From contig NZ_CP177239.1 of NCBI RefSeq assembly GCF_046773475.1, positions 62,001 through 126,000 on the forward strand: a stretch of 64,000 bases of DNA, in the 5' to 3' direction. Shown here piece by piece: positions 11,449 through 18,538 of this stretch. The position numbers and the translations under genes were made by a program. The stretch comes from Nitratireductor aquimarinus. GTDB lineage: Bacteria > Pseudomonadota > Alphaproteobacteria > Rhizobiales > Rhizobiaceae. How positions within the stretch are numbered: the stretch's first letter is position 1; each line of letters opens with the position of its first letter. Under the pieces are notes generated by a model. The model was given only the letters and a program-made list of their open reading frames with translations, searched no databases and had not been told where the DNA came from.

Positions 11449-11666
11449 TTGGCATCAGGTTCTTTCGCCGGCATGCGCGGGCATATTCGGAATGATGAGG
11501 GCCGGGCTTCGTGTCCGGCCTCCTTCATTCTCCGTAAGGTCCTGTTTTACCTCCAAAGCCCAGCTTGCAACGCCAGTGTGGCAGGCGGCAGGATTTGTTG
11601 CAGGCGGTATGGGCGATGAAGGGCGCATCCGGTCGGTGGCCGGTGTGCGTCGCAGGGAGGTGTGAC

Positions 11667-11960
11667 ATGACCACCTACATCATTCTCATCAACTGGACCG
11701 ACCAGGGCATCAAGAATGTGAAGGATTCGCCAAACCGGCTGGAAAGCGCGAAGGCTGCGCTTTCCAAAATGGGTGGCACCCTGCGGGCGTTCTATCTGAC
11801 CATGGGTGAATACGACATGGTCGCCGTGTCCGAGGCCCCTGACGATGAGGTTGCGGCGCGCTTTGCGCTGACGCTCGGCATGGGCGGCAATGTGCGCACG
11901 AAGGTGGTGAAGGCCTTCCCCGAAGCCGCCTATCGCGACATCATCGGCTCGCTCGGTTAG
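11667..11960 (+). CDS. GYD domain-containing protein
   Basis: 97-residue cytosolic protein with the GYD family signature (MTTYIILINWTDQGIKNVKDSP near the N-terminus; TMGEYDMVAVSEAPDDE in the middle). The fold is dimeric ferredoxin-like; no reaction is known. The ATG at 11667 has GGGAGGTG upstream and gives the family length; a longer in-frame extension upstream has no family similarity. It is followed at 57 bases by a YjbQ-family gene, so the two may be co-transcribed. Confidence 0.88.
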   Translation: MTTYIILINWTDQGIKNVKDSPNRLESAKAALSKMGGTLRAFYLTMGEYDMVAVSEAPDDEVAARFALTLGMGGNVRTKVVKAFPEAAYRDIIGSLG

Positions 11961-12017
11961 GGATAAGCTCGCTCCGGTGCGCTTGACAGGTTCGGCTCGC
12001 CGGGGCACCACCTCCGG

Positions 12018-12437
12018 ATGCGACAGGCAATTCTCTCCGTGTCGACCATGGGCGCGGGGCTTTACGAATTTACCGATCGGGTTGAGGATTTCGTCAGGGA
12101 GGCAGGTGTTGAGGCCGGTCTCCTGACGGTCTTCGTGCGTCATACATCCTGCTCCCTGACCATTCAGGAAAACGCGGACCCGGATGTGAAGCGGGATCTG
12201 GAGGTGTTCTTTCGCCGTCTCGTGCCGCCCGCGGATGATGCTTCAATGAGCTGGGTGGTTCACCGTCTGGAAGGTCCCGACGACATGCCGGCCCACATCA
12301 AGGCGGCGCTGACACAGGTTTCCATCGGTATTCCGGTGGTGCGGTGGCGTCTGGCGCTTGGAACCTGGCAGGGGATCTACCTCTTCGAGCACCGCACACA
12401 TCCGCACCAGCGCGAGGTGGTATTGCACCTCTCCTGA
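12018..12437 (+). CDS. YjbQ family protein (secondary thiamine-phosphate synthase type)
   Basis: 139 residues, the whole UPF0047/YjbQ family domain. Conserved stretches are VRHTSCSLTIQENADPDVKRDLE, the FRRLVP loop, DDMPAHIKAALTQVSIGIPV and GTWQGIYLFEHR; the His and Cys/Ser of HTSCSL are the conserved pocket residues. Members show weak thiamine-phosphate synthase activity, but the physiological role is unsettled. No strong ribosome site is visible; the start fits the family N-terminus. Confidence 0.9.
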   Translation: MRQAILSVSTMGAGLYEFTDRVEDFVREAGVEAGLLTVFVRHTSCSLTIQENADPDVKRDLEVFFRRLVPPADDASMSWVVHRLEGPDDMPAHIKAALTQVSIGIPVVRWRLALGTWQGIYLFEHRTHPHQREVVLHLS

Positions 12438-12520
12438 GGAGAGAGTGTTCGCAATGGTTTCGCAGCAATGCTTCTGCGGGTAAAACGATATCAAATATCG
12501 AATTTGACGGGAGTAAGCGT

Positions 12521-12814
12521 ATGTCATTCTTGAAGCGGCTTTTCGGGGGCGGGGGCAGCGCGCCGGAAACGGGTGAGGCAAAGCCTGTCGGAGACGCGGT
12601 GGAGCACAAGGGCTTCACGATCCAGCCGACGCCCTTCTCCGAAGGCGGCCAGTTCCAGACCTGCGCGCTTATCTCCAAGGACGTGGATGGCGAACGCAAG
12701 GAACACCGGCTGGTGCGCGCGGACCGTTTCCCCAGCGCTGAATTCGCCGCCGATCAGTCGATCCGCAAGGCGCGGCAGATGATCGATGAGCAGGGCGAGA
12801 AGATCTTCACCTGA
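12521..12814 (+). CDS. HlyU family protein
   Basis: 97 residues. N-terminal MSFLKRLFGGGG and a core VEHKGFTIQPTPFSEGGQFQTCALIS with HRLVRADRFPSAEFAADQSIRKARQMIDEQGE match the short HlyU-like family of alphaproteobacteria. It is named after the Vibrio haemolysin regulator but lacks an obvious helix-turn-helix, so a DNA-binding role is doubtful. GACGGGAG lies upstream of the ATG. Confidence 0.85.
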   Translation: MSFLKRLFGGGGSAPETGEAKPVGDAVEHKGFTIQPTPFSEGGQFQTCALISKDVDGERKEHRLVRADRFPSAEFAADQSIRKARQMIDEQGEKIFT

Positions 12815-12868
12815 TCTTCAACGAACGGGTCTGGTTCGCTGGTTCTTTGTGCTGAAAGGGATTGCACG

Positions 12869-13618
12869 TTGACGCTCGCGGCATCGCTGTTTCCGATCCT
12901 GTGCTGGATCTTCTACACCGTCTTCGCCAGCTGGCTGGAGAAGCGCCGGCCGTCTCTGTCCATCATCATGGGCGCGCAGCGCCATCGCTGGGTGCGCAAT
13001 GCCGTCCGTCGCGAAACGCCCATGGATGCAATCCTGTCGGGCAATCTCATGGGGGCGGTGTCTTTCTTCGCCTCCACGACGGTGCTGATCATTCTGGCGA
13101 TGATTGCCGTCTTCGGGCAGGTCAATGCGGTGCTGGACGCGGTGACGGTGATGCAGCCGGCGCTCGATGTCGACAAGGCGGCGGTCGAGCGGCATCTGGT
13201 GATCTTTCTGCTGATGTTCGTGATGGCGTTTCTGTCGTTCACGCTTTCGCTGCGCCAGTTCAACCATTTCTGCATCATGCTTGGCGCTGCCGACGATTCC
13301 GAGGAAAGCGACCCGGAAGAAATCTACATCATGGCCGCGCTCAACACGATTGCGGCGCGCAACTTCAATCAGGGCATTCGCGCCTACTACTTCTCGATCG
13401 GCATGATTGCGTGGTTTGTCTCCGCCTGGGCGGCGATTGCGGTCAGTCTCGTCATCTTCGCCTCCATTCTCTACCGGGAATTCTTCTCCGCCGCACGCGA
13501 GCTCGTGGCGGGTCTCAAGGTCGAAGTCATCGAACCGGCTGGGAAAAAGGGCCAAGTGGGCGCGAAGACGGTGGGCGCGAAGACGGTGGGCGAGAAGACG
13601 GGTGCGCAGAAGCCCTGA
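12869..13618 (+). CDS. DUF599 family membrane protein
   Basis: 249 residues from a TTG start preceded by AAAGGG. Four hydrophobic helices are visible: residues about 3-22, 60-82, 110-130 and 178-202. The family core includes MGAQRHRWVRNA, MDAILSGNLMGAVSFFASTT, the SLRQFNHF loop and NQGIRAYYFSIGMIAWF. Function unknown. The last 25 residues are encoded by a short tandem repeat (13556-13600), giving VGAKTVGAKTVGEKTGAQK, a basic cytoplasmic tail unlikely to be part of the family domain. Confidence 0.85.
   Translation: MTLAASLFPILCWIFYTVFASWLEKRRPSLSIIMGAQRHRWVRNAVRRETPMDAILSGNLMGAVSFFASTTVLIILAMIAVFGQVNAVLDAVTVMQPALDVDKAAVERHLVIFLLMFVMAFLSFTLSLRQFNHFCIMLGAADDSEESDPEEIYIMAALNTIAARNFNQGIRAYYFSIGMIAWFVSAWAAIAVSLVIFASILYREFFSAARELVAGLKVEVIEPAGKKGQVGAKTVGAKTVGEKTGAQKP
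13556..13600 (+). repeat. Three tandem 15-bp units in the DUF599 gene tail
   Basis: Unit GTGGGCGCGAAGACG at 13556-13570 and 13571-13585; a third copy with one change (GTGGGCGAGAAGACG) at 13586-13600. In frame, each adds VGAKT. Copy number could vary between strains by slippage without breaking the frame. Confidence 0.9.
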
Positions 13619-13639
13619 CCGGCTTCTGTTCAAAGCTGG

Positions 13640-14656
13640 CTATGCCTGTCCGGTTTTCCGTCTGGCAGCATCAGCCCATTGGCTGAGTACTGCGAACGTA
13701 TCGGCCTCGCGCGTTCGGTCGATGGTCATGCGCACCAGTCCATTGTTCCAGATCTTGCAGGGCAGGTCTTCAAGAAGTCTGCGCGGCAGGATTTCCTTGC
13801 CATCCGGCGTGCGGTTTTGAAAGCTCACGAAATTCGCGTTGGCCGGATAGACCTTCAGCCCCCGTATCGTTTCAAGCAGATTTTTGAGTCTGACTGCCGC
13901 CTGATGGACAAGCCGGCCCTCCTGGATAGCGAGTGCGTACCAGTTCTCCTCAAACAGGGTCCCGAGCGCCGTGATCTGCGCAAAATCCAGCATGTAGCGT
14001 GGCTGGTTTCTCGAAATCCTCTGCAACAGAGTTGCCGGAGCAATGATCGCCCCGAGCCGCATGCCGGCCACCCCAAACGCTTTTGAAAACGACAGGAGAT
14101 TGATGAAGCCGTATGCCAGATAGGATCTGAAGAGCGCCGGGCCGAAGTCGGGCCGGAAAAACGCATACGTGCTGTCGATGGCGATGTGGCGTCTGGTCGA
14201 TACGGGGATGGCATGCAGATCCTCTGCGCACAGCCAGTCGCCTGTCGGATTGTTCGGGTTGCAGACCAGAAGGTGGCTGTTGGCGTCGGGAACAAAGTTC
14301 ATGAGGGACGCCGGGTCGTAATGCTCGACGGCCAATCCGCTCGCCTGCATGATCGTCCCGTATGCAAAATAGCCGGGGGAGGGCAGCGCCACGCTTGCAG
14401 CTTCGGTCGCTGCAAAGCGTGCCAGCAAATCCAGTGCCTCCGTGCAGCCATTGGTTGGAAGCACATTTTCTGGAGCCATGCCGAACCTTGCGCCGATGCA
14501 TTGCCGCGCGGCCATGGCGGAATTCGCGGGATAGCGCCGCCAGTCCAGGTTGCGCAGGCGTGACGCCACCGCCTCCTTGAATGCATCGGGGAAGGACCAG
14601 TCTGACAGGGTCATGTCGATGCCCCCGGGTGGTTCTTCATAGATCTTGGTTGTCAT
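13640..14656 (-). CDS. HisC-like class I/II PLP aminotransferase (peptide cassette)
   Basis: 338 residues from the ATG at 14656, which has GGAGGAG seven bases upstream (an in-frame TTG 18 bases earlier overlaps that ribosome site and is rejected). Fold-type I PLP enzyme resembling histidinol-phosphate aminotransferase. Landmarks are CNPNNPTGD (131-140; PLP-contacting Asn), IAIDSTYAFF (Asp161 and Tyr164), SFSKAFGVAGMRLG with the Schiff-base lysine K192, and a late VRMTIDR Arg for carboxylate binding. It lies 14 bases after the transporter and is the last gene of a four-gene operon that starts with a small Cys-Cys peptide. A true hisC role is unlikely, since no histidine genes are near; a tailoring role on the peptide is inferred from context only. 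Substrate unknown. Confidence 0.85.
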   Translation of the reverse strand: MTTKIYEEPPGGIDMTLSDWSFPDAFKEAVASRLRNLDWRRYPANSAMAARQCIGARFGMAPENVLPTNGCTEALDLLARFAATEAASVALPSPGYFAYGTIMQASGLAVEHYDPASLMNFVPDANSHLLVCNPNNPTGDWLCAEDLHAIPVSTRRHIAIDSTYAFFRPDFGPALFRSYLAYGFINLLSFSKAFGVAGMRLGAIIAPATLLQRISRNQPRYMLDFAQITALGTLFEENWYALAIQEGRLVHQAAVRLKNLLETIRGLKVYPANANFVSFQNRTPDGKEILPRRLLEDLPCKIWNNGLVRMTIDRTREADTFAVLSQWADAARRKTGQA

Positions 14657-14670
14657 GTCTCGTCTCCTCC

Positions 14671-15978
14671 TCAACGGTCGGGCAGGGTGCGCGGTGCCAG
14701 TAAGCCATTGCTGGCTTGAAGTTGAAGCAGGCAGGCAAACAGAAGGCGTCCGAAGAGGAGGGTGAGCCAGGTGGCTTCAAGTGTCAGGCGACCGGTGAAC
14801 CACAGCCCTCCGACAATGGGCAGCACAAAGCCCCAGAGCGAGCCGGCAAGCGCCAGCAGAACCTGAAACGGCGACATCGTGACCTTCATCACTGCGGCCC
14901 TGAATGCCGCACAGGGTTCGATCAGGAACTGTATGGCGATGGCGCACAGGATGAGTGGTCCGCTTGTCGTCCAGAAGCAGCTCGTGCTGAACGGAGACAG
15001 GCCCGCATTCCAGGCTGCTATTCCCAGAAGTGTCAGTGAGAGAAGCGCGCAGATCGAAACAATCGCCATGAACATGGAGCGCTCGGTGGCTTCAAGGTTC
15101 TCTGTTCTGTCGAGGGAGCGCAGCATTCGCCCTGCGACCACGCCGAAAGACTTGAGCGGCACGATGAAGGTGCGAACAATCGTGAAGCCGATCGACGTGT
15201 AGGTGGCGGCGGCGGGGTCGGTTGCGCGCAGGGCTGTCAGTACAAGCCAGAATGTCGAGGAGAGAACGATGATATCGCTGCCGGAAGCGAGCGCCTGGCC
15301 GGAGATCGCGTAGCCTGCGCGCCATGAGCCTGTCGGCTGGAACAGGGTTCTGAGGTGATTGGTGATGCGCAGCGCTATGCAATAGCGCAGGCTGATGTAA
15401 ATCTGCGTCGTGAGGCTGATCATCCCCACAAAGCTGAGCAGAAGTGCGGGATTTGCTGGAAGAAACTGAAGGGCGCTTGCTGCCGTCAACTGCAGGAGAA
15501 TTGCCTGAAAGGTGACGGCGAGCTGAGTGTTTTCCATCTGTGCACGTACCAGATAGCCTCCCATGAGTGCGTTCAGGCCGGTGACGGGAAAACCAATCGC
15601 GCAGAAGACAAGATAGGCTGGGAGCAGCGAAGACAGATCGTCCGAGATGAGGAGAATGGTCGTTGATGTCACGCCGAACAGAAGCAAAAGGCTTCCGCAG
15701 AGGAGATAAAAGGCTTCTGCCATTCCCTTGATTCTGAAAGGGCGGGACTGCTTTCTGCGTTGAGAAATCACAACGATCCGAAAGCCGGAGAGTGGGACGG
15801 AGAAGGCGGCGCAGAGAAACCACCCCATGCCATGCGCGGCTGCGGCCTGGGTGCTGGTTGTCGCCAGCGCGACCGAGAATATAAGTCCGCTGATGCCGGC
15901 TGCAAATATCGCGAATGAAAGTTGGCCGCCTCTCTTGAGAAAATCGCGCGTCGTGCGCTGCAGGAATCGTGTGTTCAT
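14671..15978 (-). CDS. MATE/Wzx-like multidrug or peptide exporter (peptide cassette)
   Basis: 435-residue polytopic membrane protein with about twelve hydrophobic helices (for example LSFAIFAAGISGLIFSVALA, LLCGSLLLLFGVTSTTILLI and AIVSICALLSLTLLGIAAW). The topology and the pattern of small residues suit the MOP superfamily (MATE or flippase), but I find no sharp diagnostic motif. Its start overlaps the stop of the upstream GRDP-like gene by 4 bases (ATGA), implying translational coupling, and the aminotransferase follows after 14 bases. In this setting export of the small peptide or its product is the natural guess; a lipid-linked sugar flippase is the alternative. Confidence 0.75.
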   Translation of the reverse strand: MNTRFLQRTTRDFLKRGGQLSFAIFAAGISGLIFSVALATTSTQAAAAHGMGWFLCAAFSVPLSGFRIVVISQRRKQSRPFRIKGMAEAFYLLCGSLLLLFGVTSTTILLISDDLSSLLPAYLVFCAIGFPVTGLNALMGGYLVRAQMENTQLAVTFQAILLQLTAASALQFLPANPALLLSFVGMISLTTQIYISLRYCIALRITNHLRTLFQPTGSWRAGYAISGQALASGSDIIVLSSTFWLVLTALRATDPAAATYTSIGFTIVRTFIVPLKSFGVVAGRMLRSLDRTENLEATERSMFMAIVSICALLSLTLLGIAAWNAGLSPFSTSCFWTTSGPLILCAIAIQFLIEPCAAFRAAVMKVTMSPFQVLLALAGSLWGFVLPIVGGLWFTGRLTLEATWLTLLFGRLLFACLLQLQASNGLLAPRTLPDR

Positions 15979-16466
15979 TTTTCGCCAGATTGAGGCGGTG
16001 GGATTTCCTGCGCCTGCTTTGAGCCGATATCATTGATTTGAGCCAGTGAAAGGCCGAGTTCGTTTTTGAGAAAACGACATATGGTCCAGTAGTCGGATAT
16101 TTTATCGGTAAACGGTCCAAATCTATTTATGTATTTTGGTAGCCATTCGAGCATCTGATCTACCATTTGTTCTTTTCCTACCTTCTTGCTGTATTCCTCC
16201 ATGCTGATGGTTTCGTGGTGTATGAAGCGCTTTCCGGGGAGTTTCTTGCAGAGGTTGTCGTAGGACGCGGTCTGCATGATGAACTCATGCCAGATGTCAT
16301 CAACTTCGGCGTTCAGCGGGATGAAGGATGTGTCTTCATCCGAGGCAATCGTCATGAACTTCAAGAACTCTTCAACCTGTAGAACGAGCACGGCGTCACT
16401 GCGTTCGGGAAGGTTTTCTTTCAGGACATCCCACATTTTCGCAGTTACATATTTTTCGGCAAGCAT
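15975..16466 (-). CDS. GRDP/DUF1399-like protein of the peptide cassette
   Basis: 163 residues from the ATG at 16466, with AGGAGA six bases before it. The centre, residues 51-84, reads LNAEVDDIWHEFIMQTASYD, then LCKKLPGKRFIHH. This is the signature of the glycine-rich-domain-protein-like family (PF07173/DUF1399): a WH pair (W59-H60), a conserved Cys (C73) and a terminal HH (H83-H84) that could bind metal. The family has no established biochemical function. The rest is helical and charged. The codon usage is AT-richer than in neighbouring genes. It directly follows the small peptide gene and hairpin and overlaps the transporter start. In this context it is the only candidate for a dedicated maturation or immunity protein; this is inference. 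Confidence 0.72.
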   Translation of the reverse strand: MLAEKYVTAKMWDVLKENLPERSDAVLVLQVEEFLKFMTIASDEDTSFIPLNAEVDDIWHEFIMQTASYDNLCKKLPGKRFIHHETISMEEYSKKVGKEQMVDQMLEWLPKYINRFGPFTDKISDYWTICRFLKNELGLSLAQINDIGSKQAQEIPPPQSGEK

Positions 16467-16487
16467 ATGACTCTCCTGCGTTGTCGG

Positions 16488-16515
16488 AGACAGGGCGCTT
16501 GAAAGCGCCCTGTCT
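16488..16515 (-). promoter_or_regulatory. Perfect 12-bp hairpin between peptide gene and downstream operon
   Basis: AGACAGGGCGCT (16488-16499), four-base loop, AGCGCCCTGTCT (16504-16515). It begins seven bases after the peptide stop codon, and no T-run follows in the direction of transcription. It is therefore not a canonical terminator; a partial terminator, or an mRNA-stabilising or processing stem that raises peptide over enzyme levels, is more likely. Confidence 0.8.
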
Positions 16516-16521
16516 TTGCAC

Positions 16522-16635
16522 TCATACAAATTGGTATTCTTCTTCCTGATTAACGGCGCAGCATGAGTGTCCGTAGGACAGAAGCTTCAGGAAGTGGCGC
16601 TTCAGGATAACTTCGCGGATATTTTCGTAGGTCAT
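16522..16635 (-). CDS. 37-residue Cys-Cys peptide, candidate RiPP precursor
   Basis: ATG at 16633-16635 with GGAGA five bases upstream; TGA at 16522-16524. The peptide opens MTYENIREVILKRHFLKLLS, an amphipathic, leader-like helix. It continues YGHSCCAVNQEEEYQFV, giving a Gly-His-Ser-Cys-Cys motif and an acidic Tyr/Phe-ending tail. It has no membrane segment or signal peptide and no similarity I recognise. It is first in an operon with a GRDP-like protein, exporter and aminotransferase, has its own predicted promoter, and is set off from the enzymes by a hairpin. All of these are typical of ribosomally made, modified peptides. The alternative is an attenuating leader peptide in which the Cys-Cys codons are sensed. 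Confidence 0.7.
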   Translation of the reverse strand: MTYENIREVILKRHFLKLLSYGHSCCAVNQEEEYQFV

Positions 16636-16639
16636 TTTC

Positions 16640-16860
16640 GTCTCCACTAATTTTCACGCGTCTCGTCTGAGGCGCGTATTTATTTAAATATTGTTTTCGT
16701 TTGATTTCAACATCTATAAATAAAAAACAATGTAAGTGATATACTATATTTGTTATACTTACTTTGATTTGTAAAAGTTATTTTTAATGATTGCATTGTT
16801 ATGGTGAATGTATTTCAAAGTAATTCTTTGGTGAATTTGAAATTTCTGGCAGGCGAGCAG
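16640..16860. other. AT-rich intergenic stretch upstream of the peptide cassette
   Basis: A strongly AT-rich tract (TATTTATTTAAATATTG..., TATACTATATTTG...) in an otherwise GC-rich window, with no gene on either strand. It holds the predicted cassette promoter (16682-16710) and further A/T tracts resembling UP elements. An imperfect dyad CGCGTCTC/GAGGCGCG (16658-16676) sits in the leader just before the peptide's ribosome site. The composition suggests the cassette was acquired. Confidence 0.7.
16682..16710 (-). promoter_or_regulatory. Predicted promoter of the peptide cassette
   Basis: On the minus strand: TTGAAA (16705-16710), 17-base spacer, TTAAAT (16682-16687), within AT-rich DNA. Transcription would start near 16675, leaving a leader of about 40 bases before the peptide ATG. 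Confidence 0.5.
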
Positions 16861-16873
16861 TGATGTGGTGCGC

Positions 16874-16987
16874 CTGGCGCCCCGACCGCGTGTTGCGGGG
16901 GCGAAGCTATGGCGGCCAGAAGCGCTGCAAGGCGCGATGCACCGCGCCTTGCAGAGAGCCGTCAGGGGGGAGGGGCTGGCGCCCCGA
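16874..16987. repeat. Direct repeats flanking a 12-bp perfect inverted repeat
   Basis: CTGGCGCCCCGA occurs at 16874-16885 and again at 16976-16987. Between them CTGCAAGGCGCG (16925-16936) and CGCGCCTTGCAG (16943-16954) form a perfect hairpin with a six-base loop. No gene is supported here. It could be a small palindromic element or the end of an acquired segment. Confidence 0.6.
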
Positions 16988-17314
16988 TATGAAAGTCGGG
17001 TTATGTCAGGCTTGCCGAGTGGGGGCCGGAGTGGGGGCCGGAGGGGAGACCGGAGCCGGGGCTGTGGCGAGGCCTTCGATAAGCCCGTTCAGGGCCGCGA
17101 TCTGCGCATCCGCATCGCTGCCCGCGTCGATGGCAAGGGCTGCCCGATCAAAGGCGGCTGCCAGCAGGCCCGTCAGTGCATCCAGTGGCAGGCTGCGCAG
17201 CGCGCCTGCCTCCATAGCTGCGTGGAGCCCTTCACACAGGATGCATTGCCGCAGTAGTGGCGGGCATATGGGGAGCCGCGGCGCTTTTGCGGCGGCGGCT
17301 CCCGGCCGGCTCAA
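16988..17314. other. Region downstream of FKBP with no supported gene
   Basis: About 330 bases. A leftward frame of up to 102 codons exists (Pro/Ala-rich C-terminus, APAPVSPPAPTPAPT), but it begins without an ATG or ribosome site at the FKBP stop and has no recognisable family. It is treated as non-coding apart from the hairpin at 17271-17303. Confidence 0.45.
17271..17303 (-). terminator. Hairpin after the FKBP gene, probable terminator
   Basis: GGGAGCCGC (17271-17279) pairs with GCGGCTCCC (17295-17303), eleven bases beyond the FKBP stop codon. There is no U-run, so an intrinsic terminator is not certain; it may act as a 3' stabilising stem. Confidence 0.5.
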
Positions 17315-17749
17315 TCAGCCGGCGACGACTTCGACGATCTCGATCTCGAAGACCAGGTCGTGCCCAGCCAGCGGGTGGTTGGCGTCGACGGTGATCTCGG
17401 CTTCGGAAACGCCGACAACCGTCAGCGAAATCTGGTTGCCGTCCGGGGTGGTGGCCTGAAGGTTGGAGCCGACCTGCACTTCCATCTCCGGCGGAAGCGC
17501 CGTGCGCGGAACCACCTGAACCTGGTTTTCGTCCCGTGCGCCATAGGCTTCTGCGGCAGGAATGGTCAGCGTTCCGCTCTCACCCTGCTTCATGCCCTGA
17601 ATCTGCCGGTCGAGGCCGGGAATGATCTGGCCGCTGCCGACCTTGAACTCAAGCGGCTCGCGTCCGGCTGATGAATCGAACTGCGTGCCGTCAGCCAGCT
17701 TGCCAGTGTAATGAATCCTCACGACATCGCCGCTTTTGACCTGGCTCAT
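17315..17749 (-). CDS. FKBP-type peptidyl-prolyl isomerase (SlyD-like)
   Basis: 144-residue cytosolic prolyl isomerase. It begins MSQVKSGDVVRIHYTGKLADG, then FDSSAGREPLEFKVGSGQIIPGLDRQIQGMKQGE, the FKBP core. The insert-in-flap region (about residues 68-122) follows, then the C-terminal DANHPLAGHDLVFEIEI that is diagnostic of the SlyD/FkpB group. The metal-binding His-rich tail of E. coli SlyD is absent, so a nickel role is not supported. ATG preceded by GAGAG. Confidence 0.94.
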   Translation of the reverse strand: MSQVKSGDVVRIHYTGKLADGTQFDSSAGREPLEFKVGSGQIIPGLDRQIQGMKQGESGTLTIPAAEAYGARDENQVQVVPRTALPPEMEVQVGSNLQATTPDGNQISLTVVGVSEAEITVDANHPLAGHDLVFEIEIVEVVAG

Positions 17750-18000
17750 GTCTGTCTCTCAATCGCTTTTGTGTGAGAAGATGGTGACGCGGCATAGCGC
17801 TCAGCGTCGGTGAACAGGGGGTGCGGCAGCGCCCTTCACCCCTTGCTGACACAGCCTAGTGCGTCAGATACGGCCCTGTAAAGCGATTGTGGCAAAACGG
17901 CCGGGGACAGCGCGGCGTCCCCGGCCTTTGCGGCAGTTCTTTCTGGCCCGGCGCTTGGGGAGCTGGTTGATGCGGACCAACCGCCGCGATCTCTGACGGT

Positions 18001-18423
18001 CTACTTTCCGGTGATGGCCCAGTTCACGCCAAACGGATCGCGGATCTGCCCGTAGCGGTCTCCCCAGAACATGCGCTCAAGCGGCATCACGACTTCCACG
18101 CCCGCGCCAACGGCGCGCGACCACCACCCGTCCACATCCTCCACGGCCAGTGTGAGCGTGTATCCGGAGTGCTCACGCAGTGGCTGGCCGTATTCCGGGT
18201 AGGCATCGCTCAGCATGATCGAGCCACCATGGATAAGGAGGTGGATGTGCATGGTGCGGCCGCTCTCATCCTCGGGATGGCGATGGATTTCGGTCGCGGC
18301 GAAGGCCTGCTCATAAAACGTGGCCGCCTTCGATGCGCCGTCCACCATCAGATAGGGGGCGACACCGCCCTGAACCTTGGGCAGTTCCTGATCTTCATCA
18401 ACGGTTACGCTGGTTTCGGACAT
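18001..18423 (-). CDS. PhnB-like glyoxalase/VOC family protein
   Basis: 140 residues from the ATG at 18423 (GAGGAGAG upstream). VOC-superfamily beta-alpha-beta units: VAPYLMVDGASKAATFYEQAFAATEI, HIHLLIHGGSIMLSDAYPEYG and a C-terminal MFWGDRYGQIRDPFGVNWAI, the PhnB-like signature with the conserved DPFG. Enzymatic role unknown for this subfamily. It lies about 115 bases after the ECF42 sigma gene on the same strand and may belong to the same transcript; ECF42 loci often carry small VOC or YciI proteins. Confidence 0.88.
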   Translation of the reverse strand: MSETSVTVDEDQELPKVQGGVAPYLMVDGASKAATFYEQAFAATEIHRHPEDESGRTMHIHLLIHGGSIMLSDAYPEYGQPLREHSGYTLTLAVEDVDGWWSRAVGAGVEVVMPLERMFWGDRYGQIRDPFGVNWAITGK

Positions 18424-18538
18424 GATGGCTCTCTCCTCATTGGGGACCGGAAAGTCGGCCCATGTCGGAAGGACGAACAGCGCTTGGCCCTTCCGACAGT
18501 GAGCGTGCGTTTTCTTGAAATAAAGTGGGAGAGAGGCT

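Noticed and set aside
13640..14656. hisC (histidine synthesis)
   Set aside because: The fold and active-site residues match, but the gene is last in the peptide operon with no his genes near.
13640..16635. Methanobactin operon
   Set aside because: The peptide/MATE/aminotransferase order is reminiscent, but there is no MbnB or MbnC, and the peptide lacks the paired Cys-Gly-Ser/Thr type core motifs.
17006..17314. A 102-codon leftward frame after FKBP
   Set aside because: Starts with TTG right at the FKBP stop, overlaps a hairpin, has no ribosome site and a low-complexity Pro/Ala end. Kept only as a note.
16860..17459. A 199-codon plus-strand frame
   Set aside because: Crosses the FKBP gene and palindromic repeats; composition is Arg/Ser/Ala-rich with no ribosome site.
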